DNA of 64,000 bases from Pollutimonas bauzanensis (lineage in GTDB: Bacteria > Pseudomonadota > Gammaproteobacteria > Burkholderiales > Burkholderiaceae_B), in NCBI RefSeq assembly GCF_900129885.1, contig NZ_FQXE01000016.1, forward strand, positions 62,001 to 126,000, written 5' to 3'. A program made the position numbers and the translations under genes. The notes under the pieces are model-generated. The model was not told where the DNA came from and made no database searches. It saw only the letters and a program-made list of their open reading frames with translations. Of this stretch, positions 9,149-18,348 are shown piece by piece (the first letter of the stretch is position 1; every line of letters begins with the position of its first letter).

Positions 9149-12100
9149 AACGTACTCCCCCGTCGGCGTTGCGCCCTTGCCTGGCGTTGTGCCAGTAAAT
9201 CGCGCCGCCCGTTATCCACGCCGCGCGTTGCATCCCCGCCGGCGCCTATGCCCTGCAGGTGCGTCGCCAGCGCAAGCGGCGTCGCATGGGCAAACAGATC
9301 GGTCACCTGAAGGCTGGCGAACCCGGCCTGCTTCAGATGTACATGCAACTGGACCAGTTTGAGCGAAGTCGCTCCCGCGTCGAAGAAGGACTGGCGCGGC
9401 TGGACCGGCAGTCCGACGGTCTGCTCGAAATGACCGCACAGCGTCTGCACCAGCACATCATCGGCACGCAACGCGGCCGGCCGCGCCCCAGCGCCAGGCA
9501 AGAATGAGGCGGGCAATTCGACCGCGCTTGATATGGGCACAGCCGGCTGCGACCGGCTTGCCCGTACCAAGCGCGGCACCAACACATCCAGCGCAAGACT
9601 CCAGGCGGCGCCATCCTGCGCCAGCCGCCGCAGCAGCGCCACATACCGGTCGAACATGGTCTGCACTTGTTGCGGCTCGAACAGCTCCTGCACGAAGTCC
9701 CAGTTCAGGCGCAATTCGCCCTCGGACTCGTACACTTGGTGGTCGAGCCAGACCTGGGGCGTGTGCGACAGCCCCCAGCGCGGCTTCATCCAGGAGGAGT
9801 GCGCCAGGAAGCGGTCCTGCTGAAAGCCCAGCGCACTGGTAAACACCACCGGCATGGCCCCTGAGGCCCGCCCTGATCGCTGCGCCAATTGACGCATGAC
9901 CTGGATAGCCGACACATCGCGGTGTAGCAGGTCCTGCCGCAAGCGTTGCTGAAGTCGATGGGCGCTGGAGCGCCAGTCCCGGTCCGGTTGCCAGGCCAGC
10001 AACAGCAAGGTCGTGAAATCCCCCAGCACCTGGTCGATCTGCGGATGCAGCGGCTGGCGATCGAACAGCGTCAAGTTCAGGCACAGATCTTCGCGCGCGG
10101 CCCAGGCCGACAGCGTGGTCGCATAGGCCGCCAGCAACAAGGCCGAAGGCGTCAGCCCCTCCTCGCGGGCGCGCGCCTTGAGCGCGGTCCACTGCGGGGC
10201 GGAAAGATGGGCCGAGACCCGCGCGAAATGCGGCACCCTAACTTCGTCAGGATCACAACGCAAAGGCAGTTGAGGCGCCGGTGGCAGGCTATCCAGGCGA
10301 CGCGCCCAGTACGCTCGTGAAACCTCGTTGATGTCACATTGGCGAACATGTTCCTGATAATCCCGGAAACCGATGGCCAACTCGGGCAAAGCGATCTCCG
10401 GGCTCATGTAGAGCTGCTCGAGTTCCGCCAGCAAAATCTGCATGCTCAGCCCATCGAGCATCAGGTTATCCAGGCAGACGAACAGCCGGGCCTGCGAGCC
10501 GCCGGCGACCTGCGCCGCCTGCATGTCGAAGACCGGCCAATGCGCGGGGTCCAGAACCTGCCTGGCCAAGCGCTCGCGCAAGGCCACGGTTTCCTCGCCG
10601 TCCAGATCTGCCACCTGATGCCGCTGCAGCGTGAAGCGCGGCACATCCTTTAACACCTGCTGCATCCCATCCTTTACCACGGCCCGCAGCAGGTCGTGGC
10701 GTTCGATCAGCCGGTTCACGGCGCGCTCGAAACGCGCCGCGTCCAAATCGGCGACCTCGAACTCGACAAAAAAATGCGAACCGACTCCGCCCAAGGCAAA
10801 CCCCGGCTGGCGACCGACCAGATAGGCCTGCTGGACATCCGTCAGCGCAAACGGGGCATACCGGCTGGCCGGGTCATGACGCAGACCGTCCGCCTCCTTC
10901 GCGTCGGCTCGATGCAGCGTCGCGGCGAATGCCGACAGCGTTGGATAATCGAACAGATCCCCTAGCCTGGCCGCATAGCCGCGCCGGCCCAACTCACCGA
11001 TCAGGCGCGTCGCCAACAAGCTGTCACCGCCCAACTGAAAGAAGTGGCAGTCCCGATAAATGTCCGGCGCCTTCAGTAATTCGCGCCACAAGGCCGCCAC
11101 GGCCTGCTCGGCGTCCCCTTGCGGCGGCTCGCGCTCAGGCCCTGGCGCCTGCTCGCGGCCGCCGCAGCGCTGCGCCAATGCACGGTGATCCACCTTGCCG
11201 TTGGGCGTCAATGGCAACTGGTCCAGGAAAAACAGCCGCTGCGGCACCATGTAGCCCGGCAGCAGCTCTCGCAAGGCGGCTGACAGCTTGCCGCTGTCAG
11301 GCTTGAGCACCTCGCGCGGCGCGCGCAAGACCAGCCATTGCACGTGACCGGACAGGCCACTGGCCTGGCAGCGCATGCCATGCCCAGCCAGCACCGACTG
11401 CCACCATGGCGCCTCTTGCAGCCGCTTGGCGATGCCACCGCTATCGTCATCCGTCAGCAGCTCGGCGGACACCAGAGCCAGGCTAGATGCGCGGCGCAGT
11501 TCATGTACGCAAACCAGCGCCGAAGGCACGGCTATTGCCAGCGCCGCCCGCAGCCCTGCGTCGCCCAGCCGGTGCAAGGCATTGTTGGCCCAGACCACAT
11601 CGGCCCGGTGCAAGTCTTCAGATGGCACGTCGGCATGCCAGCGCCGTGCCTGGGCGTGTGCGTACCGCTGCAAATTCGCGGCGGCACGCAGCACCATCTC
11701 CGGCGACTCGTCCCAGGCGGTGTACTCCACCACTGCGGCATCCAGCCGCTGAAAAAGCCGCAACGCTGCCTGACCGCTGCGCGCACCTACCTCATGCAAG
11801 CGCACCGGGCGTCCCAGCACACCGGCCAATGCCTGGATCATGCCGGCGAGCGCCTCGATGGCCGCCGGCACGCCCCGCGTGCGCAGCAGCAATTGCTCCG
11901 GCGCCCAGAACGGATGGTCCAGCAAGGTCTGAGCCGGCCGCTCGCCACGCACAATCTGCGCCAGCGGCGTATGGTGCGTCAGCAGCACACTGGCCAGCTC
12001 CCGCAACGCATGGTCGGCCGGCGGCTGCGAGGGAGTTGGCGGGTCACCGGCCGCAGCGACATAGCATCCATCCTCCAGCTGCCGCAAGTATCCCGCAACG

Positions 12101-15100
12101 GCCAGATGCCCAAGCCAGCGGTCCATCAATCCCGTCCAGCCCGGCTGTGCGCCATACCGGCGCAACGCATCATCCACCGTGATTGCCGTGGCGAACGCCA
12201 CGCCTTGCTGGCACAGATGATCGAACAGGAAATCGGCCACCAGCCGCGCCACGCTGGCTTCGTTGTCAGGTTCGCACTGATCCTCGGCGAGGACCTTATG
12301 CGGCGTCAGCGCCGCATAATCGTCCGGCACGGCAGGATCGACGGGAAGGACGCTGTACAACGCCGTGCCCTGCGGCACCACAAAGGCGGCAAGCGACTTC
12401 TCCCGCTCACCCACAGCCATCGCCACGGCGCTCTTGACGCCCTGCACGCGCAGCAGCGCCGCCTCGATTTCGCCCAGCTCGATGCGGTAGCCGCCGATCT
12501 TGACCTGCTTGTCGCGCCGCCCCAGGAATTCCAGCCGGCCATCCGGCCAGTAGCAGCCCATGTCGCCAGTGCGGTACCAGCGTTCGCCGCCTACCGTCAC
12601 GAACTGCTGCGCCGTTCGCTGCGGGTCGTTGAAATACCCAAGCGCCACGCCTTCCCCGCCTATCCACAATTCCCCCGCCACCCAATCCGGGCAATCCCGT
12701 CCCTGGGGATCGGACACGCGATACTTCTGCCGCGCCAGCGGATAGCCGTAGGGAATTGAACGCCATTGGGTGGCCACATCCTCCACATCATAGACATTCG
12801 ACCAGATGGAAGCCTCGGTGGCCCCACCCATCGCCACGAACCGGCCATCGGGGCGCAAGGCCCGATAGCGCGCGGGCAGGTCCAGGCCGATCCAATCGCC
12901 CGACAGCATGATCGCGCGTAGTTTTTCGGGCGCCCGCAGGTCGAACCCCTCGCTGTAGGTCAGCAGCATGTCGAACAGCGCCGGCACCGTGTTCCAAAGC
13001 GTCACGCCATGCCGTTCGATGGCCTCGCACCAGGCAGCGGGGTCGCGCCGCTGGCTCTCATCGACCAGCACCAGCGCGCCGCCCGCGGCCAACAGCCCGA
13101 AGATGTCGTAGACCGACAGGTCGAAATGCAGCGCCGACAGCGCCAGCACCCGGTCGCCGGCTCCCACCGCATAGCGGCGGTTCAGCTCCGCGCAGGTGTT
13201 TACGGCGCCGCGATGGGAAATGATCACCCCCTTGGGCGTACCTGTGGAACCCGAGGTATAGATGATGTAGGCTGGCTCATGGGCATCCACCGTGCGGCAG
13301 TCCGGCAAGTCCGCGTGCCTGATCGCATCCTGCCAGGGCAGAAATATCACGCCATCGGTAGCACCGTTGTCTGACGCACCGGCATCGTCCCTGCACACCA
13401 GCACCAGAGCAGCGCCCGCGCCCTGATAGATCGCGCGCCGGCGCTGCGGCGGCTGATCCAGCGAGACCGGCACATACACCGCGCCCGCATACAGCACACC
13501 CATCACCGCAACGATCTGCCCAATACCTTTGGACATGGTGATCGCCACCGTGTCCCCTGGCCTCACACCCTGAGACACAAGTGCACCGGCGCAGCCTCTG
13601 GCCTGCCCTGCCAGCTCCCCGTAGGTCAAACGGCGGTCGCCATGGATCAGCGCCACCGCATCCGGACACTCGCGCGCTTTGCCCAAGAAGCCATCATGCA
13701 GCAACCCTTGGGGCACGGGTTCGCCGCCAGGCGCATTGATGTGCGCGCGCACCGCCCGCTGTTCTTGCGGCATCAGGTCCGGCACGTCTTCATGCCAGGC
13801 GTCGGGCTCGTCCAGCAAATGCCGCAGCAGCCGCAGGTAAGCCTGGAACATGGCATTGATCAGGCCCGGCGGGAACAACTCATCATTGCTGTCCCACTGC
13901 AGGAATACCGAGCCGCCGTGTTCGTAGGCCAGGTGGTCGATCCATACCTGCGGCGTCTGCGATATCCCCCAACCGGGCGCGCCCAGGGTGCGCTCGGCAT
14001 CCTCGCCGAACAGCGGCCGGCCCAGGTTGCTGGTAAACACCACCGGCGCGCCATGGGGATAGAGCCCTGAGCTTTTGCGCAGCTCGCGCAGCAGTTCCAC
14101 CCCTGACCAGTGCCGGTGCTCGTAGGCATCCATGAACGTCTGCTGGTTGGCTTGCGCCAGCGCGCCGAAGCGATCGCCCTCGCCCGCAATGTCCAGCAAC
14201 AGGATATTCGTGAAGTCGGCAATCATGCCTTCGACTGCGGGATGCAGCGGCTGCGGGTCGAACAAGGTCAGATTCAGCAGCAGCCTGGGCTGACTGCACC
14301 AGCGCGACAACACGGCGCCAAAGCAGGTGGCCAGCGCCATCGTCGGCGTCACGCCATGGTCGCCGGCGCAGTCTTTGAAGCGCGCCCAGTCCTGCGCCTT
14401 GATCTCGCTTCGCCGCCGTGAGATGCGCACCTGCCGGATCTGCTCAGGTTCGCGCGCCAGCGGCAGTTGCGGCGCATCCGGCAAGGTTTCCAGGCGCCCG
14501 ATCCAGAACTCCCGTGCCTGCCGCCGGGCTGCCTCATTCTCCTGCGCCGCCTGGGCCAGATAGCTTCTGAAATCGTAGTCCGCGCTCACCGCCGGCAGGC
14601 GCTCGCCACGCACCAGCGCGGCCAGCTCATCGAACACCAGGCTGAAACTGCCGGCATCCAGCACCAGCAGGTCGATCTCCGCATGCAAGCGGCGCCGCCC
14701 ATCGGGCAGCAGCGTGAGCTGGAAATCGAAATTCTCGCCCTGCTCGACAGCCAGTACCCGATGGCCATGCCGAGCGCGCATGCCCTGTAGATGCGCCTCG
14801 CATTCCTGCGCCGCAGCGAATCGCAGATCATGCACGGTCAAACCGCGCCACCGCTTTGCAGGCCGATACTGCTGCCGGCCATCGGCGAGGAAGGTCAGCA
14901 TCAGCATGGGATGGCGCTCGATCAGCATGCCGATGGCCTGTTCCAGCCTATCCGCATCCAGCCCGACACCATCAAATTCCTGGTACAGGTGGCACCCAAC
15001 GCCACCCAGTGTCTGGTGGGGTGCGCGCCCCACCAGATAGGCATGCTGCACAGGCGTCAGATCGAACGGCTCGCCATCCCTCATCGTGGGCCATACGCGG

Positions 15101-15402
15101 GATGGCGCTGCCTGGGCCGGTGTCGCAGCCGCCCCTGCTGTTGCGGGATGCTCCTGCAGCAACAGGGTCCAGCCGGCCAGCGTCGGGTTCTGGTAGAGAT
15201 CCCGCAGCTTGACCTGATGCCCGCGTTTGCGCAGCCGATGCAGCCAGGCCATCAGCCGCATGGAGTCCAGGCCCAGTTTCAGGAAACTGGCATTAGCATC
15301 CAACTGGTCAGCCGGCATGGCCAGGTCCGCGGCCAACTCCGCCCTCAGCACCTCATCCACCATGATGCCTTCGTCCGTTTTACCCAGTACCGCTTGCGTC
15401 AT
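9145..15402 (-). CDS. irp2: Yersiniabactin-type NRPS (HMWP2/Irp2-like)
   Basis: NRPS of 2085 aa (HMWP2 is about 2040) that should load salicylate and condense and cyclise two cysteines. Domains: aryl carrier (GLDSMRL, Ser47); cyclisation domain 1 (DLLVLDAGS, about 253); adenylation domain (TSGSTGTPKG, about 711) with pocket-lining positions visible in HFDLSVYD, LWN, MLSGDW and ASIW that fit the cysteine code of PchE/Irp2; an insertion of about 400 residues between A8 and A10 holding a degenerate methyltransferase/epimerase-like domain (HEVGARSGQ); PCP1 (GGDSLLATR, Ser1461); cyclisation domain 2 (DNLMLDGLS, about 1648); PCP2 (GATSLKL, Ser2013). There is no second adenylation domain, as in HMWP2, so one A domain must serve several carriers. 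I chose the ATG at 15402, which has an AAGGAGG site 8 nt upstream. It lies 61 nt after the hasF-like stop and overlaps the next synthase gene by 4 nt. Confidence 0.94.
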   Translation of the reverse strand: MTQAVLGKTDEGIMVDEVLRAELAADLAMPADQLDANASFLKLGLDSMRLMAWLHRLRKRGHQVKLRDLYQNPTLAGWTLLLQEHPATAGAAATPAQAAPSRVWPTMRDGEPFDLTPVQHAYLVGRAPHQTLGGVGCHLYQEFDGVGLDADRLEQAIGMLIERHPMLMLTFLADGRQQYRPAKRWRGLTVHDLRFAAAQECEAHLQGMRARHGHRVLAVEQGENFDFQLTLLPDGRRRLHAEIDLLVLDAGSFSLVFDELAALVRGERLPAVSADYDFRSYLAQAAQENEAARRQAREFWIGRLETLPDAPQLPLAREPEQIRQVRISRRRSEIKAQDWARFKDCAGDHGVTPTMALATCFGAVLSRWCSQPRLLLNLTLFDPQPLHPAVEGMIADFTNILLLDIAGEGDRFGALAQANQQTFMDAYEHRHWSGVELLRELRKSSGLYPHGAPVVFTSNLGRPLFGEDAERTLGAPGWGISQTPQVWIDHLAYEHGGSVFLQWDSNDELFPPGLINAMFQAYLRLLRHLLDEPDAWHEDVPDLMPQEQRAVRAHINAPGGEPVPQGLLHDGFLGKARECPDAVALIHGDRRLTYGELAGQARGCAGALVSQGVRPGDTVAITMSKGIGQIVAVMGVLYAGAVYVPVSLDQPPQRRRAIYQGAGAALVLVCRDDAGASDNGATDGVIFLPWQDAIRHADLPDCRTVDAHEPAYIIYTSGSTGTPKGVIISHRGAVNTCAELNRRYAVGAGDRVLALSALHFDLSVYDIFGLLAAGGALVLVDESQRRDPAAWCEAIERHGVTLWNTVPALFDMLLTYSEGFDLRAPEKLRAIMLSGDWIGLDLPARYRALRPDGRFVAMGGATEASIWSNVYDVEDVATQWRSIPYGYPLARQKYRVSDPQGRDCPDWVAGELWIGGEGVALGYFNDPQRTAQQFVTVGGERWYRTGDMGCYWPDGRLEFLGRRDKQVKIGGYRIELGEIEAALLRVQGVKSAVAMAVGEREKSLAAFVVPQGTALYSVLPVDPAVPDDYAALTPHKVLAEDQCEPDNEASVARLVADFLFDHLCQQGVAFATAITVDDALRRYGAQPGWTGLMDRWLGHLAVAGYLRQLEDGCYVAAAGDPPTPSQPPADHALRELASVLLTHHTPLAQIVRGERPAQTLLDHPFWAPEQLLLRTRGVPAAIEALAGMIQALAGVLGRPVRLHEVGARSGQAALRLFQRLDAAVVEYTAWDESPEMVLRAAANLQRYAHAQARRWHADVPSEDLHRADVVWANNALHRLGDAGLRAALAIAVPSALVCVHELRRASSLALVSAELLTDDDSGGIAKRLQEAPWWQSVLAGHGMRCQASGLSGHVQWLVLRAPREVLKPDSGKLSAALRELLPGYMVPQRLFFLDQLPLTPNGKVDHRALAQRCGGREQAPGPEREPPQGDAEQAVAALWRELLKAPDIYRDCHFFQLGGDSLLATRLIGELGRRGYAARLGDLFDYPTLSAFAATLHRADAKEADGLRHDPASRYAPFALTDVQQAYLVGRQPGFALGGVGSHFFVEFEVADLDAARFERAVNRLIERHDLLRAVVKDGMQQVLKDVPRFTLQRHQVADLDGEETVALRERLARQVLDPAHWPVFDMQAAQVAGGSQARLFVCLDNLMLDGLSMQILLAELEQLYMSPEIALPELAIGFRDYQEHVRQCDINEVSRAYWARRLDSLPPAPQLPLRCDPDEVRVPHFARVSAHLSAPQWTALKARAREEGLTPSALLLAAYATTLSAWAAREDLCLNLTLFDRQPLHPQIDQVLGDFTTLLLLAWQPDRDWRSSAHRLQQRLRQDLLHRDVSAIQVMRQLAQRSGRASGAMPVVFTSALGFQQDRFLAHSSWMKPRWGLSHTPQVWLDHQVYESEGELRLNWDFVQELFEPQQVQTMFDRYVALLRRLAQDGAAWSLALDVLVPRLVRASRSQPAVPISSAVELPASFLPGAGARPAALRADDVLVQTLCGHFEQTVGLPVQPRQSFFDAGATSLKLVQLHVHLKQAGFASLQVTDLFAHATPLALATHLQGIGAGGDATRGVDNGRRDLLAQRQARAQRRRGSTL

Positions 15403-15463
15403 CGGATATGCCTCCTTCAAATCGCGGGGACCACGCCCCAGCTCTCATGGGATCATGCCGTCT

Positions 15464-16993
15464 CTACGGCGCCACCTGCGCCACCAATTGCCGGTTCAGC
15501 ACCAGCACATCGTCCTCGGAAAACCGGCCCGCATAGAACTGCAACTTGGCGTAAGCCTGAAACCACTCGACATAGGTGCGCAGCAACTCCTGCCTTGCCT
15601 GGTAGGCCTGGCGCTGCGAGTGCAGCGCGTCCGTATTGGTGCGCTCGCCACCGGCCACGCTGCGGCGCATGGCATGCACCAGCCCGGCGCTGTCGTCCAC
15701 ATTGCTGCGCAGCGTCCGCACGCGCGGCGCGCTGCTGACGCACACGCGGTAATACTTCTCCAGCATGGTGGTCGTGTTCTCGACCGCACGGTCCACCTCA
15801 TGCCGGGCCTGCAGCAAACGGTTGCGCGCCTGGCGCACCGAGTAATAGCTGGAGCCGCCACTGAATAGCGGGATCGATACCTGCAGGCCGATAGTGTTGC
15901 TCTTGTAGTCGCGGCCCTTGTTGTTGATGGTGTCCGAGACGATGCGCTCATGCGCGACGTAGACCGAGACCTTGGGCATGAACTGCCCCTTCTCGCGCTC
16001 GATCGTCAGGTCGTTATAGAGAACCGCCAGGCGCGCCGCCTGCAGTTCGGGATTCTGCTGCAGGGCATCGCCAAGCAGCACTGACAGATCGGTTTCCTGC
16101 AGCGGCACCTGCGCATGCGTCAAGTCGATCGCCATCAGTTGCCGCGCCTGGACCGGCTCGCCGAGCAATGCGGACAGCTCCCGCAGGCGGTCGGCCAGTT
16201 CGTCCTCGTCATGCAGCAATTCGGTGTGGGTCGTGCCCACCTGCGTGCGCGTCTCCAGAATATCGATCCGGGTGCCTTCGCCCTGCGCCATCATGCGTTC
16301 GTTCGAGCGCAGCATGTCCTCGTAGACGCCCAACTGGCGCTGCGCCAGCTCCACTGTCTCGCGTGCCAGCAGGGCATTCAGATAGGCGTCGATCATGCTC
16401 ACCGCCACCTGCTGGAACTGCAGCCGGTACTGCACCTCGGCATGTTCGGACTGGGTCTTGCCCATGCGATAGGTGCTGATGGCCGAATAGTCGAACAAGG
16501 GCTGCTCGATGGTGATGCCGGCGCGGCGCCCGTAGAATTCGTCCTTGACGGTCAAATGCTGCTCGGGCAGTAAAGGCGGCCGGGCCGCCTGCGTGAGGTA
16601 TTCCGTCTGGCGCGTGCGGTTGCGCAGGTAGTTGATCGAGGCCTGGGGCAGCAGGCCGGCGCGGGCAATGTTCTGCGCGTCCAGCCCCGCTTGCCTGGCG
16701 GCGCGGGCCGATTGCAATTCAGGCGCATTGAGCAGCATCAGCTCGTAGGCCCGTGCCAGATCCAGCGCCGGCGCCAGCGCGAGCTGAGCGTCCTGATGCT
16801 GCTGTCGCAACGAAGCCGGTTCAGACGACTTCGTCTGCGCCCGCGCATGGGGGATTCCGTCGGCAAACAGCAGCAGCGCCACCACGGCAATCGAAACAGG
16901 GTGCTTGACTGCGCACACCTTGCGCAGCCCCTGGCGCACGACCTTGCCCAAGGGCTGAAGTACGCCAACTGCTTTGCCGCGCCCCATCATCAT
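15464..16993 (-). CDS. hasF: TolC-family outer-membrane channel of the Has type I secretion system
   Basis: Outer-membrane efflux protein of 509 aa, the exit duct of a type I secretion system. A basic N-terminus is followed by a hydrophobic stretch (IAVVALLLFADG) and a signal-peptidase-like HARAQ near residue 52. The mature part has the two internal repeats of TolC proteins (for example ALDLARAYELMLLNAPELQ and LGDALQQNPELQAARLAV) and long heptad-like helices. It starts with three consecutive ATG codons, the first overlapping the stop of the HlyD-type adaptor gene (ATGA), so the three secretion genes are translationally chained. Only 61 nt separate it from the NRPS gene, and no terminator is visible there. 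A carboxy-terminal YAGRFSEDDVLVLNR stretch is typical of the HasF/PrtF/AprF branch. Whether it also exports the siderophore cannot be told from sequence. Confidence 0.88.
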   Translation of the reverse strand: MMMGRGKAVGVLQPLGKVVRQGLRKVCAVKHPVSIAVVALLLFADGIPHARAQTKSSEPASLRQQHQDAQLALAPALDLARAYELMLLNAPELQSARAARQAGLDAQNIARAGLLPQASINYLRNRTRQTEYLTQAARPPLLPEQHLTVKDEFYGRRAGITIEQPLFDYSAISTYRMGKTQSEHAEVQYRLQFQQVAVSMIDAYLNALLARETVELAQRQLGVYEDMLRSNERMMAQGEGTRIDILETRTQVGTTHTELLHDEDELADRLRELSALLGEPVQARQLMAIDLTHAQVPLQETDLSVLLGDALQQNPELQAARLAVLYNDLTIEREKGQFMPKVSVYVAHERIVSDTINNKGRDYKSNTIGLQVSIPLFSGGSSYYSVRQARNRLLQARHEVDRAVENTTTMLEKYYRVCVSSAPRVRTLRSNVDDSAGLVHAMRRSVAGGERTNTDALHSQRQAYQARQELLRTYVEWFQAYAKLQFYAGRFSEDDVLVLNRQLVAQVAP

Positions 16994-18348
16994 TGCTCCG
17001 TGAGCGCCAGCCGGGTGCGGTCGCGCAGCGGCTTGAACAGGTAGTTCATCAGGGTGCGCTCGCCGGTCTTGACGAAGGCCGTCACCGGCATGCCCGGCTG
17101 CAAGATCAGGCCCGGCCCGGCCTGGCGCCCTTGTAGCTCATCCACGCTGATTTCCACGTGGTAGTAGGGCATGCCCTGCTGATCCTCCAGCCGATCGGCC
17201 GAGACCGTTGTTACCGTGCCTGGCAACTTGGGAGTCGTGGCGCGATTGAACGCGGCGAACTCCAGTTCAACCGGCTGGCCGGGATGCACCTTGTCCACCG
17301 ATTGCACCGGCAGCTTGCCTTCCACCATCAACGGCTGGTCCAGCGGCACGATGTCCATCAGCTTCTGGCCCGCGCTGACTACGCCGCCGTCGGTAAACAC
17401 AGCCAGCCCCGAGACGATGCCCGCCACCGGCGCCAGGATTTGCGTATTGGCAAGCTCATACTGTGCGCTGTCCAGCCGCGAGAGCAGGTCCGCCGTGCGC
17501 GTGCGAGTATCGGCCAGCGCCGTGCGCAGTTCCTTCTGGTAATCTTCGCGCTGCTGAATCAGGCGCAACTGGTACTCCTGCACCTGCCCTTCCAATACGC
17601 CCAGCCGACCCTCGTCGTCGGCAACGGAACCGGCCAGTTGCAGGTACTGCCGCTCGGCCTCAAGCAGGCGGTTGCGCGCGAGCAGGCCATCATCGGCCAG
17701 GGAGCTCTGCCCTTGAAGCTGGCGCCGGAAGGCCACGCGCTGCTCGCGCCGCGATTGCAGGATGCGCTGCAGGCTGTCGCGCTGCTCACGGGCACCGCGC
17801 AGCACCGCCTCAAGCCCATCGAGCGCCGCCTGCTGGGCGCGGCGGCGGCTGTCGAACAACTGCTGCTGCGCCTGAATGATCTCGGCCACCTGCGCATTAC
17901 CGCTATGCTCGGTTTCCAGCAACCGCTCCTCGAAACGGATCCGCGCCAGGCTGTCGCGCTCGGCCATCAAGCGATTCTCGGTGGCCAGACTGCTCAGGTA
18001 CTGGAAGCGCAAGGAATCAAGCTGGTTGGCCGGCACCGTGGGCACAAGTTCCACCAGCGTCTGCCCTTCCCGCACCGCTACGCCGTCGGCCACCAGAATG
18101 CGCCGCACCTTGCCGGCCGCCATCGGCTGGACCGCCTTGCGGTTGCCGCTGACTACCACCTTGGCTTCCACCGGCACGCCCGCATCTAGCGGCGCCAATG
18201 CCGCCCAGGCCATGAAGCCGACAACCCCCACCAGCACGATCAGCCAGCCCAGGCGCACATAATGGCCGCCATCCGCGGACAGCAGCGCATCCTTAGGCGC
18301 GGCAATTCCCTCCACCGCCGTTGCGCTCACACTCAGTTCCGGACTCAT
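16990..18348 (-). CDS. hasE: HlyD-family membrane-fusion protein of the Has type I secretion system
   Basis: Periplasmic adaptor of 452 aa linking the ABC exporter to the TolC channel. It has one N-terminal transmembrane segment (LIVLVGVVGFMAWAALAPLD, about residues 34-53), a split biotinyl-lipoyl-like half (VVVSGNRKAVQPMAAGKVR), a long coiled-coil region rich in Arg, Gln and Glu (about 110-290), the returning lipoyl half (ILAPVAGIVSGLAVFTDGG), and a C-terminal beta-barrel. This is the architecture of HasE/PrtE/AprE adaptors (about 440 aa). The ATG at 18348 has a GGAGG-type ribosome site and overlaps the stop of the ABC gene (ATGA). At its 3' end it overlaps the tolC-like gene in the same way. 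Confidence 0.9.
   Translation of the reverse strand: MSPELSVSATAVEGIAAPKDALLSADGGHYVRLGWLIVLVGVVGFMAWAALAPLDAGVPVEAKVVVSGNRKAVQPMAAGKVRRILVADGVAVREGQTLVELVPTVPANQLDSLRFQYLSSLATENRLMAERDSLARIRFEERLLETEHSGNAQVAEIIQAQQQLFDSRRRAQQAALDGLEAVLRGAREQRDSLQRILQSRREQRVAFRRQLQGQSSLADDGLLARNRLLEAERQYLQLAGSVADDEGRLGVLEGQVQEYQLRLIQQREDYQKELRTALADTRTRTADLLSRLDSAQYELANTQILAPVAGIVSGLAVFTDGGVVSAGQKLMDIVPLDQPLMVEGKLPVQSVDKVHPGQPVELEFAAFNRATTPKLPGTVTTVSADRLEDQQGMPYYHVEISVDELQGRQAGPGLILQPGMPVTAFVKTGERTLMNYLFKPLRDRTRLALTEQ

Noticed and set aside
138-9310. Many long plus-strand and alternative minus-strand open frames across the left end, including one of 654 codons at 7346-9310
   Set aside because: They lie opposite or out of frame with the continuous irp1-like frame, which reads through with recognisable KS, AT, MT, KR, ACP, Cy, MT, PCP and TE motifs. 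The others lack any domain motif and are GC-rich shadows.
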